Shown here: positions 1 through 10,174 of the stretch, piece by piece
How positions within the stretch are numbered: position 1 is the first letter of the stretch
Layout: each line of letters starts with the position of its first letter
Assembly: GCA_039621445.1 (NCBI GenBank)
Contig: CP154956.1
Coordinates: 51,335,204 to 51,399,203, forward strand
DNA from: Euglena gracilis
Taxonomy: Eukaryota > Euglenida > Euglenophyceae > Euglenales
Reading direction: 5' to 3'
Length of the DNA stretch: 64,000 nt
Made by a program: the position numbers and the translations under genes
The notes under the pieces: model-generated
What the model was told of the DNA's origin: nothing
Seen by the model: the letters and a program-made list of their open reading frames with translations, nothing else
The model's database searches: none

Positions 1-92
1 ACATAGTTGCGCCCGAGATTGGACATAAAATGGCTGTAACTCGGGCTGCACAACGAGTTGGGGGAAAATTCCCCCCTTTATTTGACCCCCTT

Positions 93-844
93 TACTACAA
101 AAAAGAGGTGGCGGACGCCGGTTCTGTCCAAAGCCCGGCGTCCGGAACGCTCCGCCACCTCTTGTTTAAGCCGGCGTTTTAGAGACGCCGGGCTCAGGAC
201 AGAACCGGCGTCCCCAACCTTCGGCCAAAGGTCACTCCCAGGACCAATCTCCGACCACTGATCTGCAATGCCACACCACTTTGCACTTCACCAAATTCCG
301 GCGATCGCGAGGGTATTTCTGGCTGTGTCAATCGTCCAGGTATAAAATCACCCCTCCATCGAAAGCTCTTTTCATCAGACGACTGGCGATCACCACCAAA
401 TTCAGCCACGTCGCCTGGAGATCTTATTTTCTGTCAGTGGGGAATCCTAATTTCACAACTCTGGTGCCCCCCCAAGGCCATCAGGTCATTGATTCGATGA
501 GGAAAAACGTTTCTGTAGGGTTTATTCAGCATCTTAAACCAAAAGTCACTGAAGATTGCTACAAGTTTCGACTCAGATTCTGGCCGATCCGACCATCGCG
601 AGCGTATCTCGGGCTGCGTGCAACGTTAGGGTACCAAGTTACCCCTCGATCGAAAGCTCTTTTCAACAGACGACCAGCGGTGCTCATCAGATCTTTCCAC
701 GCTGCACGGTACTCTATTTCCAAATCTGGATATCCACCCCAATGGTCCCCAGATGGAAAAATTCATTGTCCTTGATGGTTGAAACACTCATACCAGCACC
801 TTAGGGCCACTTTTGGGCACTTTTGGTGACATTTTTAGGAATGA
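93..844 (+). repeat. Dispersed repeat family R1, copy 1 (3'-truncated)
   Basis: First of three closely similar copies (others at 12117 and 24045). It opens with a hairpin-rich block made of the word GACGCCGGTTCTGTCC and its complement, then a conserved body of about 600 bp. The body contains two diverged copies of a module of about 95 bp, at about 300-415 and 590-700, each centred on ATCGAAAGCTCTTTTCA. The copy stops near 844, where copies 2 and 3 continue into a second hairpin block. A frame of 164 codons (281-775) stays open and is also open in the other copies, but matches no family I know; I treat it as non-coding. The paired GC-rich hairpin blocks suggest a foldback-type DNA element. Confidence 0.8.
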
Positions 845-1640
845 AAACGCACAACCTCGTGGGACCATGGAGATGTCCGTTCTACGCGGCAGGCTGAAAG
901 CTACCAGCTTCTGGCGCTTGCCCTCTTCCGGCAGATTGTGCAAATGCTGCGCCCAAAGCACCTCCTACGCTAAAACCACTCAGCCGCGTCGATCAATCAC
1001 CAGATGGGTCACGATGCACGACAGCTCGTCAAGAGCATCAGGGCTGCGGCAGCAAAGGCCGCACCCGAGCATGCACCATGGCCGCTCCTCCCCGCCCCGC
1101 TGCCAAAGACTGCACCCCGCGCGCACCCCAACGACGCCACCTGATCCTCGACTCTCTCTTCGATCATCGACATGGTCTCCCATCCACCCCATTTCCCACG
1201 GGCTACTAAAGCCCCGGTGTCTCCTGATTAACCTCTGACTATCCATGGGGGTTTCCCCATCTGTACATAGCTTCCCTCTCCCCCGAACACTCAAATCCAG
1301 TAGGCTGTGCCACTGGTCGGTGGACTCGGTTCGCCCCACCACCGTATATTCCCGCCTCTCCACAGGTGACGGTTTGGGGAATCACGATCTGCTTTTCTAA
1401 ATGTTACAACTTATTGGTCGCAGCTTTTTGGACCCCAGACACCCCTTCGTCGAAGATCCAGTTGGATGCAGGGACATGCTTGTTCCGTGGCTGCGCCATC
1501 CTTTAGGTGACTTAACTGGCACAATCTTGAAGCAACCAGGATTGCTGCCAATACACCAGGCAGAAGTCCACTGTTCATGAACATTGGAATTGCCACAAAC
1601 AAAGATAAGCTTTGGACACGCCGCAAGTGAAAAATGACCA
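845..1640. other. GC-rich stretch, no gene recognised
   Basis: Follows R1 copy 1 abruptly and lacks the homopolymer tracts of its surroundings. Short frames are open on both strands, for example a minus-strand frame at 980-1363 and a plus-strand stretch rich in Ala and Arg around 890-1140. None carries a recognisable domain. Around 1400-1640 there is protein-like composition on both strands. It may be a decayed transposon or host exon; nothing decides it. Confidence 0.4.
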
Positions 1641-2446
1641 AAAACCCAGCATAGAAAGCGCCGAGAACAATTTTCGATGCCTTTTATGTTCCACCATTTT
1701 TTGGTGTAGAGTTTTTCAGCTGTCTCGGGCGGGGGGTTGGCATTGGGGAGTGTCCCTGATACTTCCAGATGTGCATGGGGGGTCCTCAGAGAACCAGGGT
1801 TCGGCGTTTTTTTCCGTTTCGATTAATTCGAATTTTTCAAAGTTGAATTATTCGAATTTTTTGTGAGGAAAATTTCCAAAAATTCCGCAGGCTGAAGCAC
1901 TGCAAGGGGGATCTGTTTTTCTTCCCCACAGTGACGGCATTCCCAAGGTACTCGCAGACAGAAAAAAACACCCCGAGAAGTACTCCAGATTATTTTTTAC
2001 ATGCCTTTTGTGGAAAGTCCCGCACGTGACTCCAACGGGATTTTTTTTTGCCGGCCCCCCCAGCCATGGCCCCGCAGTTGCAGAAGTCCACCCCCACTCC
2101 GCAGAACCCTCCCGATAAAACGGACAAAAAACCAACCCCAGACCACCCCACCCGTAGAAGCCCCCCCCAGGCCACCCCACCCCGTACCGGGGTTGAAGCT
2201 AGACAAAATTGGAAGCCGAAAAAATTTGTGCCAAACCTGAAAACAGCCCAGAAAAAAGTTTTGTTTGGCAGGTTTTGTTTGCAAGATGACTGGAAAAAGG
2301 GTGATTTTGAAATTTTTGAGGCAGGATTTTCAAAGCCGGAAAAATTTGGCAGGATTTCTGTACGCCAATATTTTCCCAATAAATTTTTTCGGCCTTCAAT
2401 TTTTTCTCCCCTGCACCAAACCCTCTCTCATCTGGCCCAAAACTGG
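1641..2446. other. Non-coding, A/T- and C-run-rich
   Basis: Holds TTCGAATTTTT-type strings near 1825-1865 (related strings recur near 2970-3000) and C- and T-rich runs. I see no gene. Confidence 0.5.
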
Positions 2447-2625
2447 CTAGCATGTGCCCAAAACTGGCCAGCACTTCTGCCCAAAAGTGGCCAGCACGTG
2501 TGGCCCAAAACTGGCCATCACATCTGGCCAAAAAACTGGCCAGCATGTGGCCCAAAACTGGCCAGCACTTCTGCCCAAAACTGTGGCCCAAAACTGGCCA
2601 CCACATCTGGCCCGAAACTGGCCAT
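2447..2625. repeat. Tandem array of GGCCCAAAACTGGCCA units
   Basis: About seven imperfect units of 24-28 bp built around GGCCCAAAACTGGCCAGCA, separated by short variable spacers (CATGTG, CACTTC, CACATC). The same family appears in shorter form at 6510-6575 (plus) and inverted at 8528-8612. Frames through it give repeated Pro-Lys-Leu-Ala peptides, which are by-products of the array. Confidence 0.85.
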
Positions 2626-3882
2626 TGAAAAGCAAACAGGAACAGCAACAGGAACCAGAAAACACACACGTTGTTGGCCGTAATACAAACGGAGCAGTTT
2701 AGCAGGGACATGCTTAGGTCCAGATTACCAAACCTCCTTCCAATAAGTTCATTTCAAGCGTGATAAACTTTAGTAATTTCTTGCCCGTGAGATCTGCACA
2801 GAGAAAAATATACATTCACTGAAAGAATTGCCAAATTCACCATATGTTCCTGCATTCGGCTGGCATCTTAGAGTTGTCTGTACAGTCCACAAAATGCAAA
2901 TCTCTTCCACCGAGTACCAATATTCTGATGAATTAGGAATACCCAAATTCGCGTTCCGCGATTTTGAAATTTTTGAAAAATTCGAATTTTTCGAATTTTT
3001 CAATTGAAATGAAAAATTCCCAAAATTTCGAAATTTGACGAACCTTGCAGAGAACCCCAACTAGATTGCTGATGCTCCACTCTCTCATGTGATGCTACAT
3101 GTTGGTTGGACTTGGGGATAAAATCGTCATTTTGGCCACTCAAGAAGCCACTTTCAAACAATCCCATTTTCGATGTTGAGGCTGTGTTCATAGCAACATT
3201 CCTTTGGTCAAAGGCTGTGTTTCTAAACACAGCTTGGCGCGTCAAAGGCTGTGTTTAGAAACACATCCTTCGACCAATGGCTGTGTTTCTAAGCACAGCC
3301 TTCAAAGGCTGTGTTGACAAAATTGGTTTTTTAAAAATAAAGCAAAAATTGCACGATCAAAAGGAAGTTCATTGAAAGTGCAACATTTTTCTGTCCGTGC
3401 CTGTCTTGATGGGGGTTCCCAAAAAAGATCTCCATACAAGGCAACATGTGGTGCATCCTCTTGGGAGGTTAGGCAGTAGGCGGGGGGGGGGGGTGGACCC
3501 TCCCGGTGAACTTCACCGGTGAACGTTCACAGGGGGGGGTGCTTTCGGCGGTGAAGTTCACTAGGTGAACTTCACCGGTGAACATAGGTGTCACAAGGGG
3601 GGGTCGGGGGGGGGAGGCGGGCCCCCCAGGATTTTGGAAAGAAAAAAAATTTTCAGCATGAATGTGATATTTTTTTTTTGCAATGCCATGTTCAATGGTT
3701 CAAAGGAGCGTTGGCAGGGGGGGGGTCCCGAGGTCAGATTTTTTTTGCATTTTTGGCATTTTTTGCTGTACTGTACTAACTATACGGGGGGGGGGTCCTG
3801 GGGTCCTAACTGTACTGCCAACCCCCCCTCAAAAATCGGCCAAAAACCGGCGCCGAAGGTGCCGGAAAATTTTTTTTTAGAC

Positions 3883-3986
3883 AAAAATCGACCGACACTA
3901 ACAGATTCAGCAGGGGCGCCGGGCGCGAGCTCGCTTCGCTCGCCGCCCGGCGCCCCTGCTCAATCTGTTAGTGTCGGTCGATTTTT
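3883..3986. repeat. 104-bp near-perfect palindrome
   Basis: Arms of about 48 bp start AAAAATCGACCGACACTAAC at 3883 and end with the complement at 3986. They are GC-rich towards the centre and meet at a short loop near 3932. A single-stranded form would be a very stable cruciform or hairpin. The arm end ATCGACCGACA is the same word that ends each unit of the tandem array at 4085-4215, so the two repeats are related. Confidence 0.9.
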
Positions 3987-4084
3987 CTAAAACCTTTTTG
4001 TCTGGGCCCGACGCCTGTCTTGATATTCATTCGACCGAACCGCCTGGACGGAAATATGGTCAAAAAAGTGGTTTTTGGCCCATT

Positions 4085-4215
4085 AACGGGCGCCTGAATG
4101 GAAATCGACTGACACAAACGGCGCCTGAATGGAAATCGACCGACATAAACGGGCGCCTGAATGGAAATCGAATGACATAAACGGGCGCCTGAATGGAAAT
4201 CGACTGACATAAACG
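4085..4215. repeat. Tandem array of a 33-bp unit (GGGCGCCTGAATGGAAATCG)
   Basis: Four units of GGGCGCCTGAATGGAAATCG followed by a CGACATAAAC-type end. Further units lie at 4915-5000 and 5395-5535, at the ends of the two 466-bp duplicated segments, so the array seems to have been carried and copied with them. Confidence 0.9.
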
Positions 4216-4576
4216 GTTTCCGATGTCTTGGAAATCGACGAACCTTTTGTTTCCTTTTTTGAATGCCTTTTTGTTCCGTTTTGGGACATTGTCAGTTTCA
4301 GCCTGAAACCCGTTAATGTCGACCAATCTTTTGCCTTTTTTTTCGGAATCCTTTTTTCTTTTTTCAATCTCCATATCAAGAACTGCGTCTTAAACGCAGA
4401 CTCTGACCTGAGTCTGCGTTTCGAAACGCAGACTCAGGCCGAATGACAGACTGAGCGTTTCGAAACACAGACTCAGACCAGAGTCTGCGTTTTTTTAGAA
4501 CCGATTTTGACCAAAGCCATGTTGCTATGAACACAGCCTTGGCCCGAAATCCGATGATGTCAATATATTTGCAATA

Positions 4577-5540
4577 CAGGCGTCGAGCCCAGAAAATAGG
4601 TTTGACATTGCCAAATCACTCCTCACCCGAAACCTTTTCTTTCAGATGACCAGTGATGACAACTGGTTCAGGACAAATTTGCCAAATGCTTTTTCTGAAG
4701 ATCCAGAAGATAATAGTCTTAAATACCGTCCTTCCGTCTGTTCCATCCAAAGTTCAGCCAGCTGTGATCACATGGCCACAAAATTTGGCTTTTTGTCTGA
4801 TCCATAACTCCTCCACAACCCCATAGGACCAAAAATGTCGAAAAAAAGGGAAATACAAAATGTCCAAAAAGTCACTAAAAAATCCCAATCTGACCAGCAA
4901 CAGATTTCAATGGAATGGAAATCGACCGACATAAACGGGCGCCTGAATGGAAATCGACCGACATAAACGGGCGCCTGAATGGAAATCGACCGACATAAAC
5001 AATTTCAGCCTGAAATCTGTTAATGTCAGTAGAATTTCAAGACAGGCGTCGAGCCCAGAAAATAGGTTTGACATTGCCAAATCACTCCTCACCCGAAACC
5101 TTTTCTTTCAGATGACCAGTGATGACAACAGGTTCAGGACAAATTTGCCGAATGCTTTTTCTGAAGATCCAGAAAATAATAATCTTAAATACCGTCCTTC
5201 CGTCTGTTCCATCCAAAGTTCAGCCAGCTGTGATCACCTGGCCACAAAATTTGGCTTTTTGTCTGATCCATAACTCCTCCACAACCCCATAGGACCAAAA
5301 ATGTCGAAAAAAAGGGAAATACAAAATGTCCAAAAAGTCACTAAAAATTCCCAATCTGACCAGCAACAGATTTCAATGGAATGGAAATCGACCGACATAA
5401 ACGGGCGCCTGAATGCAAATCGACCGACATAAACGGGCGCCTGAATGGAAATCGACCGACATAAACAATTTCAGCCTGAATGGAAATCGACCGACATAAA
5501 CGGGCGCCTGAATGGAAATCGACCGACATAAACAATTTCA
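4577..5540. repeat. Tandem duplication, period 466 bp
   Basis: The segment starting CAGGCGTCGAGCCCAGAAAA at 4577 restarts at 5043 and runs nearly unchanged to the 33-bp array (second copy 5043-5540). The few differences include CTGGTT/CAGGTT and small changes in the array. A third, short piece of the same unit lies at 9310-9370, and an inverted piece at 4000-4025. Confidence 0.9.
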
Positions 5541-5820
5541 GCCTGGGAGGCGGACGGACGGACGGACGGACGGCTGGTGAAAAAAGCGAAGGTCCGGACG
5601 GACGGCTGACCTTGTGGGCTTGGTCCAGACGGCTGAAGAAAATGCACTTGGTCCAGCTAGCCGGCTGGCCGGCTGGCCGGCTGGCCGGCTGGCCGGCCGG
5701 GTCTTTGGAAGCGCAGGCGTCTCAGTGCACGCGACTCTCTCTGGAGCTGGGGTATCTGGCTAGCGGCGGCTAGCCGCGGCTGGCTGGCTGGCAAAAAAAA
5801 GGAGGAGGTCTGGCCAGCCG
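5541..5820. repeat. GGAC / CCGGCTGG simple-repeat block
   Basis: Runs of GGAC (5552-5570) and CCGGCTGG (5658-5700), with GGCTAGCGGC-type words after them. A similar block lies at 9165-9310. The two blocks lie either side of the tRNA and EF-1alpha pseudogene region. Confidence 0.8.
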
Positions 5821-5906
5821 AGGTTTGGTGTTCTGTCCCGAAACTTTCTTCCGCTTCATTTGTTGGACTAGTCCTTTTCCTCTTTTGATATTGAGAAGTG
5901 TATCGT

Positions 5907-5977
5907 GCACACAGTGTAGTTGGTGCAGCATGCAGTTCGGAACTGTGAGGTCGCGGGTTCAAACCCCGCTGTGTGCA
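5907..5977 (+). tRNA. tRNA-Pro (anticodon CGG), gene or tRNA-like element
   Basis: The sequence folds as a cloverleaf. The acceptor stem GCACACA pairs perfectly over 7 bp with TGTGTGC (5970-5976), with discriminator A at 5977. The anticodon arm TGCAG/CTGTG (5 bp with two G-T pairs) closes the 7-base loop TTCGGAA, giving anticodon CGG at 5938-5940. The T arm GCGGG/CCCGC carries the loop TTCAAAC, so the internal B box GGTTCAAACCC is intact. The D arm is weak, with only about 3 bp around AGTTGGT. No intron is needed. The setting among repeats and the poor D stem leave open a tRNA-derived SINE head or a tRNA pseudogene. I found no poly-T terminator directly after it; the first T run is T7 at about 6001. 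Confidence 0.65.
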
Positions 5978-6689
5978 AGTTTTCCTCACTGGAAACTGTC
6001 ATTTTTTTGAAGAAATTATGAATCACCCACAGGCAAAAAATGCTTGCATTCCCAATCCTACTCCTTCAGTGTCACAATGCCGTTTCGGGTGGAAGCAGTG
6101 TGGGATAGTTATGATGAAAGTACAGGGTGCTGAAATGAATTGAAAATACAAGAACCAGGGTTGTTCGTGTTAAAAACAAGTCGTTTTAAAACACTCGTTT
6201 AATTCAGTTTAATTCAATCGAGCGCCTGCGCCGTATAAAACCGCCGGTATAGGTCTTGAATGACGGCCAATCAACTTAGCCGTCAAAAAACCAGAAGGAA
6301 TGTGTTTTTGTCCCTTGGGGTGTCCGCGCAGCACCGACGATGGGTAAAAATTACTGCATGAAGTGTCAGTACCAAAACGAAAATTCCCTGGTTGACTCGC
6401 AGGAACGGGTAATTTTTTAAGTATGAAGTCTTTTTTTCAGGCTTTAATTTCCTCTCAAAATTTTTTGCCTTGCGCAGTTTTTCCGTCCCCCCCTCCCCAA
6501 CAAAGGGAGGCCCAAAAGTAACCACCCGTGGCCCAAAAGTTGTCACCGCTTGTGGCCCAAAAACTGGCCAGCAGGTAAAAAATTTTTCCGCACCTCTTTC
6601 CAGAATAATGAATTTTTTTATGTACGGTGCAAAAAATTTTTGACCTGTAAACACTGAAAACAGAACAAAATCCTCGTGGGAAGCAACTG
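5978..6689. other. Non-coding stretch after the tRNA
   Basis: No gene seen. It includes AAAACACTCGTTTAATTCAG-like sequence (about 6188) that resembles 18290-18320, and a short copy of the GGCCCAAAA family at 6510-6575. Confidence 0.5.
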
Positions 6690-8265
6690 CAGTTCGCTGA
6701 GTAGCTTAAATCTCAACTTCGGTCCGCAAATCCCTGACCAATAACAACCAGGTGATACCAGGAAAGACTTCATCACTTCCAGGGTTTGACAGCATCCACG
6801 GGTGGGGGGGGGCAGAAGGAGATGTTCGGGGGGGGGGCAAAAAACAAGACCATGTCGGGGGGGGGGGCTTTTTCGGGGGATCGGGACTTTGTGGGAGGGG
6901 AAAAGAAACCTGACTTTGCAAAAAAAATGTAAAAAAATGTGCAAGTTGAATCTTTCCCCCCATGGGACTTGGTTTGGGAGGGCTGAAACGAGAGGGCAAA
7001 CAAATCTCTGGGAATATGCTTGGCAAATCCTGAGTCCTGATTGTTCCCCACGCATGGCCCAAGTCAATCTTCGTCGGGATGGTGGTGAACTTGAAGGCAA
7101 TGTGGCAGTCCAGCACGGGGGCATAACCAATGCCAATCTGATCAGTGTGGTTCAATGATGACCTGAAGAAACGTGAATGAGAAAAGGAACAAAGTGAATT
7201 GAAGAGAGGCTTACCTGGCCAGTGCAGTCTCCTGGCGGGATCGTTCTCAAATAGTTGGAATAGTTCAAAGTTCAAATATCCTTGACAGACACGTTCTTCA
7301 TGCTGAGTCACAGCCAAGGTTGTCGCCAGGGACAGCATCGCTCAGAGCTTCGTGGTGCATCTCCACAGACTTCATCAGTGTTCAAAGTTGTTGATCACCA
7401 GGCTTCAAGACACCAGTCTCAACACGACCAACAGGCACAGTTCAGCAGTTCGAATCATAGCTGGCACTTCGTTTAAAACGAAGTCAAAAAAAGCACGTTT
7501 TTTTAAAAAAAAACATGTTTTTTTTTATATAAAAAAACAAAAAAAAACGCCATTGAGGGTCCAGGGCAAAAAAAAAAGTTTTGCCTTTAATTTTAGCTTT
7601 TTTTGCCCATCCTCGGTCAGAGAAAGACACCAAATTTGGGATGTTTCAAGTTAGTTTGGAATGGTTTCAAGCCAAAATGGCAGAAAAATGCCCTATTTTG
7701 ACCATTCTTGTTGAAGACAACCAAAAGTATTGGTTTTGAGCTAAGATTGGTTCACCCTTGCGATCAAAAGCAAAATTTGCACCATCATTTTCCCTTTTGT
7801 TTTTTTTTGCCGTTTTTTTTGCCCGTTTTTTTTAATAAAAAACAAAAAAAACGTTTTTTTTTAAAAAAAACAAAAAAACGCCAGCTATGGTTCGAATACC
7901 AGTACGTATCAATCCCTCTGCACCTCTGCATGGTTCCACATCCGCTGGACCACGGGGATCATCTCTGCGTCGCATCCCCAGCAAGTAGCACGGCAGGCAT
8001 GTGCTGAAAAAGGATAAATATAAGAGGGCGGAAGAAAGGAGTTAGGAATCGGGCTGCCTTCCGCGATCTGAATGGTTGGAAACTGTTTGAATCTGGTTTA
8101 ATACAGTTTTTTTGTATTTAACTCCTCCAAGGTGTTTAAATTCCAACCCTGACAAGAACTTATGCTTTGTGGAAAGAGGGCCAACATCACCACATGCAGG
8201 CCACTCAGGCCTTTGCTCTGAACAAATCCACATTCGATCGAGCAGAGGCCTGCCTGCAACACGGT
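6690..8265 (-). pseudogene. EF1A: Translation elongation factor EF-1alpha pseudogene
   Basis: Read on the minus strand, pieces of EF-1alpha appear in the correct order but in shifting frames: a domain-1 piece resembling SKDGQTREHALLA (about 8160-8235), a GPxLLxxLD-like piece (about 7960), VPVGRVETGVLKPG (about 7435-7395), VEMHHEAL then a PGDN match (7355-7320), KNVSVKDI (7290-7266), ENDPAR (7240), LNHTDQIGIGYAPVLDCH (7150-7097) and VRDLRT (about 6730). In the family these form GTP-binding domain 1 and beta-barrel domains 2 and 3, delivering aminoacyl-tRNA to the ribosome. Stops (for example after KPG) and frameshifts break it throughout. A canonical GT-AG intron of 52 bp remains at 7163-7214, so it is not a processed copy. 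A MITE (7456-7889) and a G-tract insertion (about 6800-6900) interrupt it. Homology is firm; exact ends are not. Confidence 0.8.
7456..7889. mobile_element. hAT-type MITE, copy 1, with 8-bp target duplication
   Basis: A 434-bp element with inverted ends CATAGCTGGC and GCCAGCTATG. It is flanked directly on both sides by GTTCGAAT (7448-7455 and 7890-7897), an 8-bp target-site duplication as hAT transposases make. The interior is A/T-run-rich, with no coding capacity. It lies inside the EF-1alpha pseudogene. The same element recurs at 13718-14143 and, truncated, at 27145. Confidence 0.93.
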
Positions 8266-9164
8266 GACAGGCCCTTGGTGGGTCTACTTGTTTTCTGCTG
8301 GGTACTTGCTACTTGCATCACAAGTTTCAAGTCTGAAGACAGATTTCACAGACATTTTGTCCTTAGATGCTGGTTTTCTTCTGAAACTTCCATTTTTGTT
8401 TCTTGCGTTCTTTATTTGCTGTCCGACAAATGTTCTTGGAAACCAAAATTGGGGGAGAAGTTTTTCAATCTGGCAAACGGCCCAAAATTTTGCATTTCAC
8501 ATTTTTTGCGATGTCATGGTTTTTTTTTTGGGCCAGATGTGGTGGCCAGTTTTGGGCCAGATGTTCTATCCAGTTTTGGGCTAGATGTGGTGGCCAGTTT
8601 TGGGCCACGGGATTCTCTCAAGAAGGAGTTGTTTGGGTGCCATTCTCTTTGGAAAGGGGGGGCAGAAAAGCGTTTTGTTTGCGTTTTTTTTTTTGGCAAA
8701 ATATGTGTTGTTCAACGAGAAAAATGTCAGTAAAATTTGACTGTGCCAAAAGTTTGTTTACTTTATTGACCTTCGTTTATTTCACCCCCCTCCTCAAAAG
8801 TATGAGTTTTTAGGACGGAAAATTTTGAGGTTTTTTGTGAAAAAAGTTTTTTTCCATCAAAAATCACGTGTTTTTGGGTTTTATTTTTCAAAAAACTTTT
8901 CTGGGCAAAATCCCCGTTTTCCCGAAAACGGTGAAAATGTGGTGTGGAGGGGGGGGGTCGACTTACCCCCCCTTCCGGTTCTTCCGGCGCAGTCTTTTGG
9001 TGCTGCCGTGAAATATGTTGAAGAAATATTCATCCACCCGAAAAATAAATAGTCTCGTCTTGCGCAACACCAGGAAAAACCGAAGGCAGGGACGATTTCT
9101 TGATTTGACGCGACGAGTGGAGGGAGGCCGTGGCTGCTTTTCGGAAGGAAGATTTTTTTTTTGG
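8266..9164. other. Non-coding stretch with inverted GGCCAGTTTTGGGCC array
   Basis: No gene seen. At 8528-8612 it carries three inverted units of the GGCCCAAAACTGGCCA family. A T-rich stretch follows at 8820-8900. Confidence 0.5.
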
Positions 9165-9310
9165 GTCCGGCCGGCTGGCAAGACAGACATTGGTCCGGCT
9201 TGACGGACGGCTGGCGAAAAAATGCTTCGTCCGGACGGACGGCTGGGCGTCCAGCATTGGTCCGGCTGAAGAGGTCCGGACGGCTCGGACGGACGGACGG
9301 CCAGCCGCCC
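9165..9310. repeat. GGAC / CCGGCTGG simple-repeat block 2
   Basis: Repeated CCGGACGGACGG and CCGGCTGG words, like the block at 5541-5820. It runs straight into a piece of the 466-bp duplicated unit (9315-9370), as does the first block, so the two were probably copied together. Confidence 0.75.
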
Positions 9311-9414
9311 CCCTGAAATCTGTTAATGTCAGTAGAATTTCAAGACAGGCGTCGGGCCCAGAAAATAGGGTTTAAGGCCTTTTTTTGGTCTAAAAAGGCC
9401 ATTTTTGGTGTCAA

Positions 9415-9520
9415 AAATTTCATCTGTCTCGGGGGGGTCGCACTAGGGGGGGGGGGTCCCGAAAATCCCAACTGTACAGGGGGGAGGGGGGGGGCCAAAA
9501 AACCCCAACTGTACTGCCGT
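9415..9520. repeat. G-tract repeat with CTGTCTCGGGG and AACTGTAC ends
   Basis: One of a family whose members read CTGTCTCGGGGG, then G tracts broken by TCC, then AACTGTACAGGGG, then AACTGTACTGCC. Others lie at 3765-3830 (partial), 16885-16990 (arranged so that CCCCCGAGACAG ends it) and 18025-18145. The recurring paired GTAC words at both sides of G runs mark a single repeat family, not random G-richness. Confidence 0.7.
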
Positions 9521-9774
9521 CGCCCCAAAGGGCGTCCGTCTCGGCTGCCTTCGGCAGCCACCTTACCAGTTAAGAGCACTTTGGAGAATGAAATTGCAAA
9601 ATCCATTACCGTCTCGGCCTCCTTTGGCGGACAAAATAAAGTCCTTGAGAAAAACCCCATGGCACTTCTTGATGTTTGGTTTTGGCCACAAACCGACTTT
9701 TTCCCCCTCCTTTGATGTGCTTTTTGGGACCCCACAAACCACTTTCACCTTGGCTGTTTGAATCAGACCGACTT

Positions 9775-9815
9775 GTTCGTGGCACGAACCAGTGAAAAAC
9801 CCTGCAGAGTGCAAA
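9775..9815 (+). repeat. GCACGAACC…AAACCCTGCA end motif
   Basis: A motif that recurs at 14888-14915 and 16126-16152 in the same direction and at 15291-15315 inverted. It usually sits beside arrays of AATCACGAAC. It looks like the terminus of a small repeat element. Confidence 0.6.
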
Positions 9816-10099
9816 TTTTTTTCGGAAATATCTCACAGGTGTGATGAGGCATTTGCATATTTGTGACCGCGGATACACCTCGGCAAGTTTTCTTGCGTAT
9901 TCCGTTTTTTTTTCCACAAATTACAAATTGAAGCATATTTTCAAACACTGCACTGGTTTTAGCAGTTTTTCTCGGATGAGCACCACCCCCTGTCCTAAAA
10001 TACGCGCCGCAGGGCATGAAATAGACCAGAATTTTTCAGATTTACATGTACCGTATTTTTTAGTGATTTTTATAATTACAAACCAGCACGAACTTGGGA

Positions 10100-10155
10100 T
10101 TTTGGCAAAATCACGAACAATCGCGAACAATCACGAACAATCACGAACCGGATTT
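10100..10155. repeat. AATCACGAAC tandem array
   Basis: About four units of a 10-bp word. Other arrays lie at 14826-14875, 15313-15405 and 16054-16110. They precede or flank the zinc-finger transposase remnants and their duplicated flanks. Confidence 0.85.
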
Positions 10156-10174
10156 TTTCGTCACCTTTGAAGAA

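Larger units (their letters stand above)
3179..4539. mobile_element. Foldback element with 34-bp terminal inverted repeats
   Basis: The ends are inverted copies: AGGCTGTGTTCATAGCAACA begins at 3179 and its complement ends at 4539. The match extends to about 34 bp with two mismatches (3179-3212 against 4506-4539). Inside are several GGCTGTGTTT/AAACACAGCC palindromes (3205-3315), G-tract sequence (3480-3800), a long perfect hairpin (3883-3986), a 33-bp tandem array (4085-4215) and GAGTCTGCGTTTCG palindromes (4385-4496). No transposase is encoded. I did not find a clear target-site duplication. Nested insertion of several small elements is an alternative reading. Confidence 0.6.

Noticed and set aside
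281-775. R1 frame as a real gene
   Set aside because: Open in all copies, but the copies are too similar to show selection, a second frame also overlaps it, and there is no motif; kept as repeat with a note.
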